DNA of 64,000 nucleotides from Azonexaceae bacterium s22 (GCA_016617495.1 WYCU01000003.1:310001-374000); one strand, 5' to 3'; positions 1-9,150 are shown, numbered from the stretch's first letter. Translations and numbers: made by a program. The notes: a model not told the origin generated them from the sequence alone.

Positions 1-27
1 GCCGATGACCACTTCTTCGGTACTCAC
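1..27 (-). CDS. 5' end of a gene running off the window
   Basis: Downstream of the DUF294 gene on the same strand, an AGAAGAGG ribosome site is followed five bases later by GTG and nine open codons (MSTEEVVIG) to the window edge. This looks like the next gene of the acetate-linked operon. Too little is visible to name it. Confidence 0.35.
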
Positions 28-48
28 GACAACCTCTTCTGATTATGT

Positions 49-1131
49 TTAAAGTCCGTAGTTTACCTTGAGTCGGTGGTGCAGTCGCCTTGCCTGCCGC
101 AAAGCTTCACGCAAAATGGCGCGATCGACATCGTTCAATGCCGCCAGCCGAACCAGATTGGGATGGTTTTCGTCAAACCGACCGGGCAAGGACTGATTTT
201 GCAGGCGCAAACGCAAAATCTGCGAAAAAGCGGCGTCGACCGCGACAATCTCCTCGGGTGGCAAACCAATGGCCGGCCCGGCATCGTAAAACCGGGCGCG
301 GGTATTGACGGCACGCGCCCCCACGGACAAGGCAAAAATGCGCGCCGCATCGACAAAAATGCGGCTGCCGAATTTCTTGAGATCGACGACCTCGCCGGCC
401 TCCCCGCCTTTTCCGCTCGCGTCGCCGACCACCTCGCCGAAAAAATTGAGCGGCGGTTCGGCCTGCAGGGCATTGGCGGCCATCAAATGGAGAAAGGACG
501 GCGTGTCGACGGTCATCGACAACAGCAAGGAACGCAAGCGCTCGGCAAGGTCGCTCTCGCCGTACAAGGCGCGCAGATCGAAAAAAATGCTGGCATTGAG
601 CAGTGCCTGCGGCTCAGGCCGGCGAACCCATTCGATGAAGCAATAACGCCACTCGTCAAACGACAGGCACCATTGCGGATTCCCGGCCATGATCCCGCCC
701 GTGCACAGGCTGAATCCGCATTCGGCCAGCCTGGCATTCACCTCCTGCGCGAAGGGCAGGAAACGCTGGCGTAAATCCTCGGCCTCGCGGTCATCGGCAG
801 CGCTGAAGATCAGGCCGTTGTCCTGATCGCTGATGAACGTCTGTTCGTGACGCCCCTCGGAGCCCAGCGCAAGCCAGCACCAAGTCACGGCAGGCAGGCG
901 ATGGCGTGCCGCCGTCAAGGCGATCACGCGTTGCGACAAGCGGTCGTTGAAGCCGGAGATCAAGCGGCTCAGCAGGTGACCGCCAAGATCCTGGCTTGCG
1001 ATTTCCTGCAGAAAGCGCCGGATTTCCCTGGCCAGCGGCGGCACTTCGTCTCCCCGAACGACCGCGTTCAGGGCATTTTCGAGTTCCAGCTGCCGCCGGC
1101 AGGGCAGCACGCTTTCCAGGGACCAGGTCAC
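49..1131 (-). CDS. DUF294-family putative nucleotidyltransferase without CBS domains
   Basis: This 360-residue protein carries the nucleotidyltransferase signature of DUF294 proteins, related to the GlnD uridylyltransferase head. GSEGR followed by a DQDN motif lies near residues 92-107, where GS and the Asp-x-Asp pair would bind the nucleotide and metal. The C-terminal half matches the helical DUF294_C region. Most family members carry N-terminal CBS domains that sense adenine nucleotides; here they are absent, and only about 80 residues precede the motif. The start lies one base from the stop of the exonuclease fusion gene, so the two are almost certainly co-transcribed. DUF294 and DnaQ-like genes are known neighbours of acetate permease and acetate-sensing kinase genes. 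Substrate and target are unknown. A copy of the 35-bp repeat lies inside the frame at 215-249. Confidence 0.8.
   Translation of the reverse strand: MTWSLESVLPCRRQLELENALNAVVRGDEVPPLAREIRRFLQEIASQDLGGHLLSRLISGFNDRLSQRVIALTAARHRLPAVTWCWLALGSEGRHEQTFISDQDNGLIFSAADDREAEDLRQRFLPFAQEVNARLAECGFSLCTGGIMAGNPQWCLSFDEWRYCFIEWVRRPEPQALLNASIFFDLRALYGESDLAERLRSLLLSMTVDTPSFLHLMAANALQAEPPLNFFGEVVGDASGKGGEAGEVVDLKKFGSRIFVDAARIFALSVGARAVNTRARFYDAGPAIGLPPEEIVAVDAAFSQILRLRLQNQSLPGRFDENHPNLVRLAALNDVDRAILREALRQARRLHHRLKVNYGL
215..249 (-). repeat. 35-bp dispersed repeat, copy in the DUF294 gene
   Basis: Read on the minus strand this begins ATTGTCGCGGTCGAC and continues into an A/T-rich arm ending in AGATTTT. It is in frame, encodes IVAVDAAF, and agrees with the copies at 3309, 15664 and 18480. 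Confidence 0.6.
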
Positions 1132-1132
1132 C

Positions 1133-3301
1133 TCAGTATTTCACGCGGGCAAAATACGTTTTTTCTGAAGCTTCCAGCGCCTGGCGCACCGTCGTGATGC
1201 CTTTTTCCTCCAGCAACGGCAGAAGTTTCAGGAAGACCGCCGCGGTGGCTACAGAATCCTCAAGCGCGTTATGCCGGCTGTCGATCTGGATGCCGAGCCG
1301 CTCCAGGATGGTGTCGAGCTTGTGCGATTCCTGGTTCGGATGCACCACGGCCGAAAGCAGCAAGGTATCGAGCACGGGCTGGTTGAAACGCACCCCGGTG
1401 CGCTCTTCCTTGAGCTGCAGGAAGCGCATGTCGAAGGCGGCGTTGTGGGCAATCAGGACGGTGTCTTCGCAGAATTCGTGGAAGGCCGGCAGCACCACAT
1501 CGATGTTGGGCTGACCACGCACCATGTCTTCGCTGATGCCGTGAATGGGAATGGATTCCGGACGCAATGGCCGCTCCGGATCGACCAGCTGATTGAAAAT
1601 CTCCTGCCGCAGGATGCGGTTGTTAACGATACGCACGGCACCGATCTGGATGATTTCATCCCCGTTCGAGGGCTCCAGACCGGTCGTTTCGGTATCGAAG
1701 ACGGTATAGGTCAAATCGCTCAGTTTGCGATCGAGATCGATCGACTGGTCTTCGAACTTGAACAGGTCGAAGTCATAGTATTCCGGCCGCCCGGTGCCGC
1801 GGGAGCGATCCTCCTCCTGCACCACTTCCGGCGTCGCCACGGGCAGCACGAAGCGGAAGAAGGCACGATGCGCAGCCTTTTCGCGCTGATACCAGATTTC
1901 GCCGCCATGGCGGTCGATGACATCGCGCAAGGTCATCGGCGTGGTTTCGCCGGCCACTTCCATGGAATCCATTTCCCAGGTGTAGAAAGTTTCCGAGGAC
2001 ATCGCCGGGCCCGCCCAGATCAGGTCAAGATAGGCCAGCTTGCCTTCGGAGGAGAGGCGGAAACGCAGCTCGCGCGGTTCGTAATGGTCCTGGAGTTTGG
2101 AAGCGAGATAGGCCAGCGCAAATACCAGCGAGAAGCTGTCGGCGCGTACCCACAGCGCGTCGTCAAGTTCCTCGGTCTTGGTCGGCAGCTTGAGTTTGTC
2201 CTCGATACGGCGCTGTGCGGCGGCAATGACGTCGATACCGAGGATGTCCTCCAGCGGCCAACGCGCCTTGAGCGAGTCGGAGAACTGCGCCATGGTCTGA
2301 TCGATGCTCTGCCCGCGCTTGGCGACTTCCTCTTCGATCACCCGCAGGAAACGCTCGCGCAACTCGGCGTCCATGTCCGGATAATCGAGCAAATTGGTCA
2401 CCGCAGCGCGGATGTTGCCGATGGCCGAGCGGCTGCCCTCGGTCATCAGGTGCAACACCTGATCGCGCTGGGCTTCCTGCTCAATGCTGCGCGTAATGTT
2501 TTCGACGGTCAGCACGTAGCCCGTCATGGCCGGTTCGCCGCCATCGCCGGATGCAGAAAGCACAGGCACCATCTGGATGCGCAGGAGCTGCCCGCCCCGC
2601 GTGGTGGTGATGAAATTGGCAATGGCCGCCTTCCCTGCGGCGAGCCGCTGGGTGATGACTTCCTGCGCGTGCTGGACCTGATTCTTTTCCAGAATGGAAA
2701 AAATGGAACGCCCCAGACCGATGAGGGCGCCACCCGAGACCGAAGTCGGCCCTTGTGCCAGCGCCTTGAACTGCAGGCGGGCGCGGTTGTTGTACAGCAG
2801 GATGCGGCCATCGCGGTTGCACACCACCACCGCCTGGGCCAGTTCGGACATCAGCGCGGCGAGGCGATTCTTTTCTTCTTCGACCGACGCCTTGGCGGCG
2901 GCAATCTGGGCATCGACATCGTCCATCAACGCATCGCGCTGTTGGGCGAGGTCGTTTGCCGCGCGCGCCAACTGTTGAACCTCCGGTGGCCCTTCGGCGG
3001 TAACGCGGAAGTTACGATTGGCCCCGAGCATCAGGCGCAGCGTTTCGGCCATGCGCAGCAGACCTTCCACATACTGCTTGAACAGGCGGTGCAACACGAG
3101 AACGCCGACGCCGAACCCGAACACCGTCATCATCGTGCCGATGGGCAAACGGGACAGCAAGAGTTCGGTAAGCATGTTGCGCTCGGCATCCTTCATGTCG
3201 AGCCAGACCAGCAAGGAGGTCACGACAAAAGGCCCGGTCATCAGCAGACCGAGCACGATCACGGCAAGAATAAAACGGTGTTTTGCCTTCATGGGGGGCA
3301 T
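1133..3301 (-). CDS. membrane sensor pseudokinase fused to a DnaQ-family (DEDDh) 3'-5' exonuclease
   Basis: This is a 722-residue fusion. Two membrane segments (about residues 9-32 and 52-72) are followed by a HAMP-like and coiled-coil stretch, a PAS-like domain (about 145-270), and a region shaped like a histidine-kinase core. That core has no phosphoacceptor His: the expected box reads MTEGSRSAIGN. It also lacks recognisable N and G boxes. The last 190 residues are a DEDDh exonuclease of the DnaQ/PolC epsilon type, with FDTETTGLE (ExoI), AHNAAFDMRFL (ExoII) and HNALEDSVATA (ExoIII) all intact. It sits between the response-regulator gene and the DUF294 gene, suggesting a nuclease output tied to the acetate-sensing operon. 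An alternative start is ATG at 3292. Confidence 0.8.
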   Translation of the reverse strand: MPPMKAKHRFILAVIVLGLLMTGPFVVTSLLVWLDMKDAERNMLTELLLSRLPIGTMMTVFGFGVGVLVLHRLFKQYVEGLLRMAETLRLMLGANRNFRVTAEGPPEVQQLARAANDLAQQRDALMDDVDAQIAAAKASVEEEKNRLAALMSELAQAVVVCNRDGRILLYNNRARLQFKALAQGPTSVSGGALIGLGRSIFSILEKNQVQHAQEVITQRLAAGKAAIANFITTTRGGQLLRIQMVPVLSASGDGGEPAMTGYVLTVENITRSIEQEAQRDQVLHLMTEGSRSAIGNIRAAVTNLLDYPDMDAELRERFLRVIEEEVAKRGQSIDQTMAQFSDSLKARWPLEDILGIDVIAAAQRRIEDKLKLPTKTEELDDALWVRADSFSLVFALAYLASKLQDHYEPRELRFRLSSEGKLAYLDLIWAGPAMSSETFYTWEMDSMEVAGETTPMTLRDVIDRHGGEIWYQREKAAHRAFFRFVLPVATPEVVQEEDRSRGTGRPEYYDFDLFKFEDQSIDLDRKLSDLTYTVFDTETTGLEPSNGDEIIQIGAVRIVNNRILRQEIFNQLVDPERPLRPESIPIHGISEDMVRGQPNIDVVLPAFHEFCEDTVLIAHNAAFDMRFLQLKEERTGVRFNQPVLDTLLLSAVVHPNQESHKLDTILERLGIQIDSRHNALEDSVATAAVFLKLLPLLEEKGITTVRQALEASEKTYFARVKY

Positions 3302-3308
3302 CCGGATG

Positions 3309-3343
3309 AATTTTGGACGTTTTTCGCGGTCGACCGCGACAAT
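3309..3343 (-). repeat. 35-bp dispersed repeat, intergenic copy
   Basis: On the minus strand this reads ATTGTCGCGGTCGACC, then GCGAAAAACG and TCCAAAATT. It fills nearly the whole 45-bp gap between the response-regulator stop and the start of the exonuclease fusion. A near-palindromic centre (CGCGGTCGACCGCG) could form a hairpin in the operon mRNA. Confidence 0.75.
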
Positions 3344-3346
3344 CGC

Positions 3347-3715
3347 TCAGAGGGCGAGCATTTCCTTGACCTTGGCGACCAGATCCTTGGTCGAGAATGG
3401 CTTGGTGACGTACGCATCCGCCCCCAGCGCCAGCCCCTTGGCCACCTCGGTATCACGGCCTTTGGCCGTGAGCATGACGATGAGCAAGCCACCGCGCGAC
3501 GGGTCGGAGCGCAAGGCTTCACAGACCTCGTAGCCGGACTTTCTCGGCATCATCACATCAAGCAACATCAAATCCGGATTGAAGCTGGCGACCTTGGCCA
3601 GCGCGTCTTCGCCATCATTGGCAATGGCGACCTCGAAGCCCTCTTTTTTCATGAGGAATTCGAGGGAAATGACGATGTTCGGTTCATCGTCAACAATAAG
3701 AATTCTTTTTGTCAT
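3347..3715 (-). CDS. single-domain CheY-like response regulator
   Basis: The 122 residues form only a receiver domain. It has the acidic pair in VDDEP near residue 10, the phosphoacceptor Asp in LLDVMMP near residue 53, the Thr in MLTAKG, and the Lys of the TKPF motif near residue 105. No DNA-binding domain is attached, unlike CrbR, so any output must pass through a partner protein. It lies 17 bp downstream of the symporter-kinase and is the obvious phosphorylation partner. The start is supported by GGGAGA eight bases upstream. The next gene downstream is the pseudokinase-exonuclease, a possible target. Confidence 0.88.
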   Translation of the reverse strand: MTKRILIVDDEPNIVISLEFLMKKEGFEVAIANDGEDALAKVASFNPDLMLLDVMMPRKSGYEVCEALRSDPSRGGLLIVMLTAKGRDTEVAKGLALGADAYVTKPFSTKDLVAKVKEMLAL

Positions 3716-3732
3716 GCCGATTGTCTCCCTTG

Positions 3733-6441
3733 TTATGCTTCAGGCGCCGGCAGAGGCACCGTGAAGATGAATTTTGCGCCCTTTCCGGGCGTACTTTCAA
3801 CCCAGAGATTACCACCAAAATACTCGACGATCTGCTTGCTGATCGGCAGACCGAGCCCTGTGCCCTGCGGCTTGCCCGTCAGCGTGTTGCCGCCCTGGCG
3901 GAATTTCTCGAAAACCAGCGAGCACTCTTCGGCCGTCAGCCCCGGGCCGTTATCGGCAACCTCGACACGCACGCAGCCGTCTCTCACCCCGACACGGACG
4001 TCGACCTGTCCGCTGCCGCCCGGTACGAACTTGACGGCGTTGGAGAGCAGGTTGATCGTTACCTGCATCAAGCGGTCACGGTCGGCCAACACCAGCGGCA
4101 GCGCGGCTGGAAAATCGCCGGCCAGCGCCACGCCCTTCTCGCGGAACAGTTGGCCGACCGAATCCATCGCTTCGCGCACCACCTCACCCAGATCGACCTC
4201 GCTGCTGGTCCATTCTGCGCGCCCCGATTCCAGTTTGGCCATATCCAGAATCTGATTGATGAGCCGCGTCAGGCGTTCGGCCTCGTTGACGATGATCCCG
4301 AGAAAACGACTGCGATCGTCCAGCGCCATCTCCGGGTCGTCGAACAGCATTTCGGACAAGGCCCGGATCGAGGTGAGCGGGGTTCGCAGTTCATGGGTCA
4401 CCGTCGAGACGAAATCGTCCTTCATCCGGTCCAGTTCGCGCAGACGGTCATTCGCTTCGCGCAACTCGGTCGTCGCCGCCTCCAGCTCGCGCGACTTGAT
4501 CTCCAGCTCGCGGCTGTAGGCGCGAACCTGAGTGGCTTCGTCGAGGATATCCAGCACTTCTTCCAGGCCAATATTCTCTTCGCGCGCCACCGAGGCCACC
4601 ATGACACGGGCGCTTGCCGACCCGATCGCCCCGGAAAGCTGCCCCTCGGCGAAGCGCACGAAAGCCGCGTCAGCCGGCAACTTGCGCCAATCGGGGACGC
4701 CATGCGCCGAGGCGAATGCCGCCAGCTGTTGATGAGCGCGCTGCGGCCCGAGAAAACGTTCCAGCATGCCAACCAATTCATCGGGCGTGGCACTGCCGCG
4801 CCACAGGCGCTGGTCGGCATCAACCGCGCCGTGGCGGTAAATATCGACAAAACGCTCCGCCTGCCCGGCCTCCACCGCATCCGGCCGCGAATTCAACGAA
4901 ACGCCGACATAGAGGCCGATATTGACCAAGAGGGACCACCACAGGGCATGCGAAATTTCATCCAATCCCCGCAGACCGAACAGCGCCTGCGCACGCAAGG
5001 CCTCGATGCCGAACAGCCCATCGACGACAAAGCTGCTGTCGACCCAGCCGGAACGGGCAAACGAGGGCAGCAGCAGGGTATAAAGCCACACCGAGAAGCC
5101 ACCGAGCAAACCGGCAATAGCCCCGGCACGCGTGCCCTGCTTCCAGTACATGCCCCCGAACATCGCCGGGGCGAACTGGGCGACTGCGGCAAAGGAGATC
5201 AGCCCGATACCGACCAGCGCATAGGCTTCGCCAGCCGCACGAAAGTAGATGTAACCCAGCAGGAGAATGAGCACGATGGCCGCCCGCCGGATGCCGAGCA
5301 AGAGCCCCGAAAGATCGCGCCGCTCGGCCACGCCAAGCCAGCGCGAACGCAATAGCCAAGGCATCACCAGATCGTTGCACACCATGGTGGACAAGGCGAT
5401 GGTTTCGACAATGACCATGCCTGTGGCCGCAGAAAGACCACCGAGGAACACCAGCAATGCCAGCCCCTCCGCCCCGCGGGCGAGCGGCAGGGTCAACACG
5501 AAGGTATCGGGGTTAGCGGCTTGGCTACCGAAATGCAGCATGCCGCCGAGTGCCAACGGCAGCACAAAAATGTTGATCAGGACCAGGTACAGTGGAAACA
5601 GCCAGACCGCCCGCCTTAAATGGGTTTCGTCCACATTTTCCACCACAATGATCTGAAACTGCCGGGGCAGGAGCAGGATGGCCAACCCGGAAAGCAGGAT
5701 CAGCGCGGACCACGTGCCGGCACGCGTTGCATCCAGTTGCAGCAGTCGGGCCAGTGCCGGCGCAGCCTTCGCACGCTCGAAAATGTCCGCGAAGCCGTTG
5801 AACATGCTGTAGGTCACGAACAACCCAACGGCAATGAAGGCAATCAGCTTGACCACGGATTCGAAGGCAATCGCCGCCACCATGCCTTCGTGCCGCTCGG
5901 TGGCATCGAGATGTCGCGTGCCAAAAAGAATCGTGAATAACGCAAGGAAAGCGGCGATGATGAAGGTGGAATCGAGCACACCGTCCAGCGATGCACCGGA
6001 ACCTTCAAACAACACATCCAGGCTCGCGGCCACCGCCTTGAGTTGCAGTGCAATATAAGGCACCACACCAATCACGGCGATGATGGTGACGAGGCCGGCC
6101 AGCAACTGGCTCTTGCCGTAACGCGAGGCAATGAAATCGGCAATCGAGGTAATCCGCTGTGCCTTGCTGATGCGGATCATCTTGACGATGACGCCGACGA
6201 ACAACAGCATCAAGGTCGGCCCCAGATAGATCGTCAAGAACGACAAGCCCCCTGAGGTCGCCCGGCCGACACTGCCGTAAAACGTCCAGGAGGTGCAGTA
6301 CACCGCCAGCGACAAGGCATAGACGTTGGCGGAAATGATTGAGCGCCCCGCATCGGCGCGCGCGTCGCCAAAACGCGCGACCGCAAACAACGCTCCCATG
6401 TAGAGGGCCGAAAGCAGAAGAATGAAGGCAGGCGACAACAC
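3733..6441 (-). CDS. sodium/solute symporter-histidine kinase fusion (CrbS/CbrA type)
   Basis: This 902-residue sensor has an SLC5-type symporter half of about 13 membrane segments (residues 1-510). A linker and a PAS-like/coiled-coil region follow (about 540-660), then a complete kinase core: His in VTHELRTPLTS near residue 675, N box LLSNAVKF, G1 DNGPGL and G2 GTGLGLP. Proteins of this design (CrbS, CbrA) control carbon-source genes, and CrbS controls acs in Vibrio and Pseudomonas. Its place just downstream of acs suggests the same job here, with acetate or another small carboxylate as the inferred signal. The start is a GTG directly after the stop of the small membrane-protein gene, implying translational coupling. 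Confidence 0.88.
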   Translation of the reverse strand: MLSPAFILLLSALYMGALFAVARFGDARADAGRSIISANVYALSLAVYCTSWTFYGSVGRATSGGLSFLTIYLGPTLMLLFVGVIVKMIRISKAQRITSIADFIASRYGKSQLLAGLVTIIAVIGVVPYIALQLKAVAASLDVLFEGSGASLDGVLDSTFIIAAFLALFTILFGTRHLDATERHEGMVAAIAFESVVKLIAFIAVGLFVTYSMFNGFADIFERAKAAPALARLLQLDATRAGTWSALILLSGLAILLLPRQFQIIVVENVDETHLRRAVWLFPLYLVLINIFVLPLALGGMLHFGSQAANPDTFVLTLPLARGAEGLALLVFLGGLSAATGMVIVETIALSTMVCNDLVMPWLLRSRWLGVAERRDLSGLLLGIRRAAIVLILLLGYIYFRAAGEAYALVGIGLISFAAVAQFAPAMFGGMYWKQGTRAGAIAGLLGGFSVWLYTLLLPSFARSGWVDSSFVVDGLFGIEALRAQALFGLRGLDEISHALWWSLLVNIGLYVGVSLNSRPDAVEAGQAERFVDIYRHGAVDADQRLWRGSATPDELVGMLERFLGPQRAHQQLAAFASAHGVPDWRKLPADAAFVRFAEGQLSGAIGSASARVMVASVAREENIGLEEVLDILDEATQVRAYSRELEIKSRELEAATTELREANDRLRELDRMKDDFVSTVTHELRTPLTSIRALSEMLFDDPEMALDDRSRFLGIIVNEAERLTRLINQILDMAKLESGRAEWTSSEVDLGEVVREAMDSVGQLFREKGVALAGDFPAALPLVLADRDRLMQVTINLLSNAVKFVPGGSGQVDVRVGVRDGCVRVEVADNGPGLTAEECSLVFEKFRQGGNTLTGKPQGTGLGLPISKQIVEYFGGNLWVESTPGKGAKFIFTVPLPAPEA

Positions 6442-6636
6442 TTATTTGGCCTTGCGTTCGGCAACCCACGCCGCCAGCAGCACCAAGGCGGACCAAATGC
6501 CAAAAAGGTAAATGTAGGCCATGGGCACACCGCCCCATTCCCCGCCGGGCAAACCGACCAGAGGGAAAGTCAGTAACGGTATGCCGAGCAAGCCCAGTGC
6601 TGCAAGCCGCTGACGCATCGGATTAGCGCGCTTCAT
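6442..6636 (-). CDS. small two-helix membrane protein preceding the symporter-kinase
   Basis: This 64-residue protein has a short basic N-terminus and two hydrophobic segments (about 9-27 and 36-58). ATG at 6636 is chosen because GGGGAGGG stands five bases upstream; longer readings of the frame have no ribosome site. The stop codon touches the GTG of the symporter-kinase. Small membrane proteins commonly precede acetate symporters (YjcH before ActP) and related sensors, so a role in assembling the symporter half is plausible but unproven. Expression should depend on getting past the terminator at 6647-6686. Confidence 0.75.
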   Translation of the reverse strand: MKRANPMRQRLAALGLLGIPLLTFPLVGLPGGEWGGVPMAYIYLFGIWSALVLLAAWVAERKAK

Positions 6637-6736
6637 CGCCCTCCCCAAAAAAACAACGGCCGACACGCCATGCGTGCCAGCCGTTGGCAGACGACTCCAT
6701 TGAATCGAATGCGGGGTCACCTATGTTGGCGACCAT
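6623..6736 (-). CDS. short upstream ORF (37 aa) overlapping the small membrane-protein start
   Basis: AGGGGGAG four bases before ATG at 6736 opens a 37-codon frame (MVANIGDPAFDS at the start). It reads through the terminator hairpin at 6654-6686 and its U tract, then stops 14 bases inside the next gene in a different frame. A ribosome on this frame would melt the terminator, so it could act as an antitermination or coupling ORF. No run of one amino acid is present, so the controlling signal is not obvious. Whether it is translated is inference. Confidence 0.45.
   Translation of the reverse strand: MVANIGDPAFDSMESSANGWHAWRVGRCFFGEGDEAR
6647..6686 (-). terminator. strong intrinsic terminator directly before the symporter-kinase operon
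   Basis: On the minus strand CAACGGCTGGCACGC pairs with GCGTGTCGGCCGTTG through 15 continuous pairs (two G-U) around a three-base loop. Seven Us follow, and then at once the ribosome site of the next gene. It may end acs read-through or work as a regulated attenuator. Confidence 0.85.
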
Positions 6737-6829
6737 GTCTCCCCCTTTGCCTTGTTCTGTGTCAAGCGGCGCTGAATCGCGCCAGGCTTGATGGCTTTTG
6801 GGTCTGAATGCCGTTCAGGCTGCTTCGGG

Positions 6830-6860
6830 AAAATCGGGCATCGTCTATCGGCGATGCCCG
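6830..6860 (-). terminator. probable acs terminator
   Basis: On the minus strand CGGGCATCG pairs with CGATGCCCG over nine pairs with an eight-base loop, followed by ATTTT. It lies about 75 bp past the acs stop codon. Confidence 0.65.
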
Positions 6861-6870
6861 TTCTTACCGT

Positions 6871-6906
6871 CTTAGCCCTTGAGCTGCTCCAGAATCGCCG
6901 GGTTTT
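6871..6906 (-). repeat. duplicated last codons of acs
   Basis: These 36 bases match the 3' end of acs (6934-6969) at 34 of 36 positions and repeat its last codons, [10 protein letters not shown] plus stop. The copies are 27 bp apart. The spacer and its edges can form a CCGGGTTT/AAACCCGG hairpin (6898-6927). Confidence 0.85.
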
Positions 6907-6934
6907 GCCTTTCGGCGAAACCCGGACAATCGCC

Positions 6935-8899
6935 TTAGCCCTTCAGCTGTTCCAGAATCGCCGGGTTTTCCAGCGTGGAGGTGTCCTGGGTAAGCTCTTC
7001 GCCCTTGGCCAGGCCACGCAACAGGCGGCGCATGATCTTGCCGGAACGGGTCTTCGGCAGGTTGTCGCCAAAGCGGATGTCCTTCGGCTTGGCGATCGGA
7101 CCGATTTCCTTGCCCACCCAATCCTGCAGTTCCTTGACGATCTTCTTGGTCGCTTCCGGATCGGTCGGACGAGCACCCTTCAGCACCACGAAGGCGACGA
7201 TGGCTTCACCGGTCAGGTCGTCCGGACGGCCGACCACGGCAGCTTCGGCAACGAGCGGGTTGGCAACCAGTGCGGATTCGATTTCCATCGTACCCATACG
7301 GTGACCGGAGACGTTCAGCACGTCGTCGATACGGCCGGTAATGGTGAAGTAGCCGGTGTCCTTGTCGCGGATCGCGCCGTCGCCAGCCAGGTAGAGCTTG
7401 CCCTGGAAGTCGGCCGGGAAGTAGGACTTCACGAAGCGGTCGTTGTCGCCCCAGATGGTGCGGATCATGGACGGCCACGGCTTCTTGCAAACCAGAATAC
7501 CGCCATTGCCCCACGGCAGTTCGGCACCGGTTTCGTCAACCACGGCGAACATGATGCCCGGGAACGGCAGCGTGCAGGAACCCGGAACCAGCGGGGTCGC
7601 ACCCGGCATCGGGGTGATCATGTGGCCACCGGTTTCGGTCTGCCAGAAGGTATCGACGATCGGGCAGCGACCGCCACCGACGTTCTCGTGGTACCACTCC
7701 CAGGCCGCCGGGTTGATCGGCTCGCCCACGGAGCCGAGGATGCGCAGGGAAGAGAGATCGTAGCTCTTCGGATGCACGGCAGCGTTGGTGTCGGAAGCCT
7801 TGATCAGCGAACGGATCGCGGTCGGGGCGGTGTAGAAGATGGTGGCCTTGTGATCCTGGATCATCTTCCAGAAGCGACCGGCGTCCGGATAAGTCGGCAC
7901 GCCTTCGAAGACGATTTCGGTGGCGCCACAGGCGAGCGGGCCGTAGGTGATGTAAGTGTGGCCCGTGACCCAGCCGATGTCGGCGGTACACCAGAAGACG
8001 TCGCTATCCTTGATGTCGAAGGTGTACTTCATGGTCAGGATGGCGTGCAGCAGATAGCCGCCGGTGGAGTGCTGAACACCCTTCGGCTTGCCGGTGGAAC
8101 CGGAGGTATAGAGCAGGAACAGCGGGTGTTCGGCTTCAACCCATTCCGGTTCGCAAGTTTCCGGCTGGCCTTCCAGGCCTTCGTGCAGCCAGGAATCGCG
8201 GCCGGCAACCATGTTCACATCGCCGCCAGTGCGCTTGAAGACGATGACGTTCTTGACGGATTCGCAGCCGCCCATGGCGAAGGCTTCATCGGCGATCGGC
8301 TTGAGGGGAATGGACTTGCCGCCGCGGAACTGACCGTCGGAGGTGATGAGCATGACAGCGCCGGCATCGTTGATACGGTCGCGCAGGGATTGAGCGGAAA
8401 AGCCGCCGAAAACGATGGAGTGCGTTGCGCCGATACGGGCACAAGCCTGCATGGCCACGATGCCTTCGATGGTCATCGGCAGATAGATTACAACGCGATC
8501 ACCCTTCTTCACGCCCTTGGCGCGCAGCAGGTTGGCCATCTTGCAGACCTTGGCCAGCAGTTCCTTGTAGGTAACCTTGGTGACCTGACCGTCGTCGGCT
8601 TCAAAAATCAGCGCGACCTTGTCGCCCTTGCCGGCTTCGACCTGACGGTCCAGACAGTTATAGGAAACGTTGAGCTTGCCATCGGCAAACCACTTGTAGA
8701 ACGGGGCGTTGGATTCATCCAGAACCTGGGTGAAAGGCTGCTTCCAGGTGATCAGTTCGCGAGCGCGTTTGGCCCAGTAGCCTTCGTAGTCGGCTTCGGC
8801 TTCAGCGCACAGTGCCCGATAGCCATCCATTCCCGAAACGGCAGCGTTCTTGACCATTTCCTCGGAAGGATAATAAAGCTTCACGGACTCATTCGACAT
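6935..8899 (-). CDS. acs: acetyl-CoA synthetase (AMP-forming)
   Basis: This 654-residue enzyme activates acetate with ATP and CoA through acetyl-AMP, in the cytoplasm. Signatures seen are the P-loop-like [12 protein letters not shown] near residue 260, the hinge region [13 protein letters not shown], and the C-terminal [11 protein letters not shown], whose second Lys is the acetylation site that switches Acs off in other bacteria. The length is normal (E. coli 652). ATG at 8899 is preferred over the upstream in-frame start because GAGGAGAAG lies just before it. The acetate-sensor kinase operon follows on the same strand, which makes acs its likely target. Confidence 0.95.
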   Translation of the reverse strand: MSNESVKLYYPSEEMVKNAAVSGMDGYRALCAEAEADYEGYWAKRARELITWKQPFTQVLDESNAPFYKWFADGKLNVSYNCLDRQVEAGKGDKVALIFEADDGQVTKVTYKELLAKVCKMANLLRAKGVKKGDRVVIYLPMTIEGIVAMQACARIGATHSIVFGGFSAQSLRDRINDAGAVMLITSDGQFRGGKSIPLKPIADEAFAMGGCESVKNVIVFKRTGGDVNMVAGRDSWLHEGLEGQPETCEPEWVEAEHPLFLLYTSGSTGKPKGVQHSTGGYLLHAILTMKYTFDIKDSDVFWCTADIGWVTGHTYITYGPLACGATEIVFEGVPTYPDAGRFWKMIQDHKATIFYTAPTAIRSLIKASDTNAAVHPKSYDLSSLRILGSVGEPINPAAWEWYHENVGGGRCPIVDTFWQTETGGHMITPMPGATPLVPGSCTLPFPGIMFAVVDETGAELPWGNGGILVCKKPWPSMIRTIWGDNDRFVKSYFPADFQGKLYLAGDGAIRDKDTGYFTITGRIDDVLNVSGHRMGTMEIESALVANPLVAEAAVVGRPDDLTGEAIVAFVVLKGARPTDPEATKKIVKELQDWVGKEIGPIAKPKDIRFGDNLPKTRSGKIMRRLLRGLAKGEELTQDTSTLENPAILEQLKG

Positions 8900-9150
8900 A
8901 TTCTTCTCCTCTGCGGTACTTCGCAATTGTGTTGAAACAACCGATCGGATTCCGGGGAAAACCTCCGGAACAGTGATGCCGCGCTAGCCAGAGAACAAAC
9001 CCCTTCCCCTCGCTGGCGTTCGCCGGCATTAGACGAAGATATTCTTACAAAGTCCTTACGAAATCACGCTGCGATGCAGCATTCCAGGCCCTCTCCGAAG
9101 GCTTGTATGTCCATGCTAAACTTTTGCCTCTTCAATTTCGCCCTACCCCG

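Noticed and set aside
1271-4255. A 994-codon open frame on the plus strand opposite the exonuclease fusion and regulator genes
   Set aside because: It is the antisense of three well-supported genes. Its His/Gln/Arg-rich composition is what high-GC antisense frames give, and no ribosome site or domain is visible.
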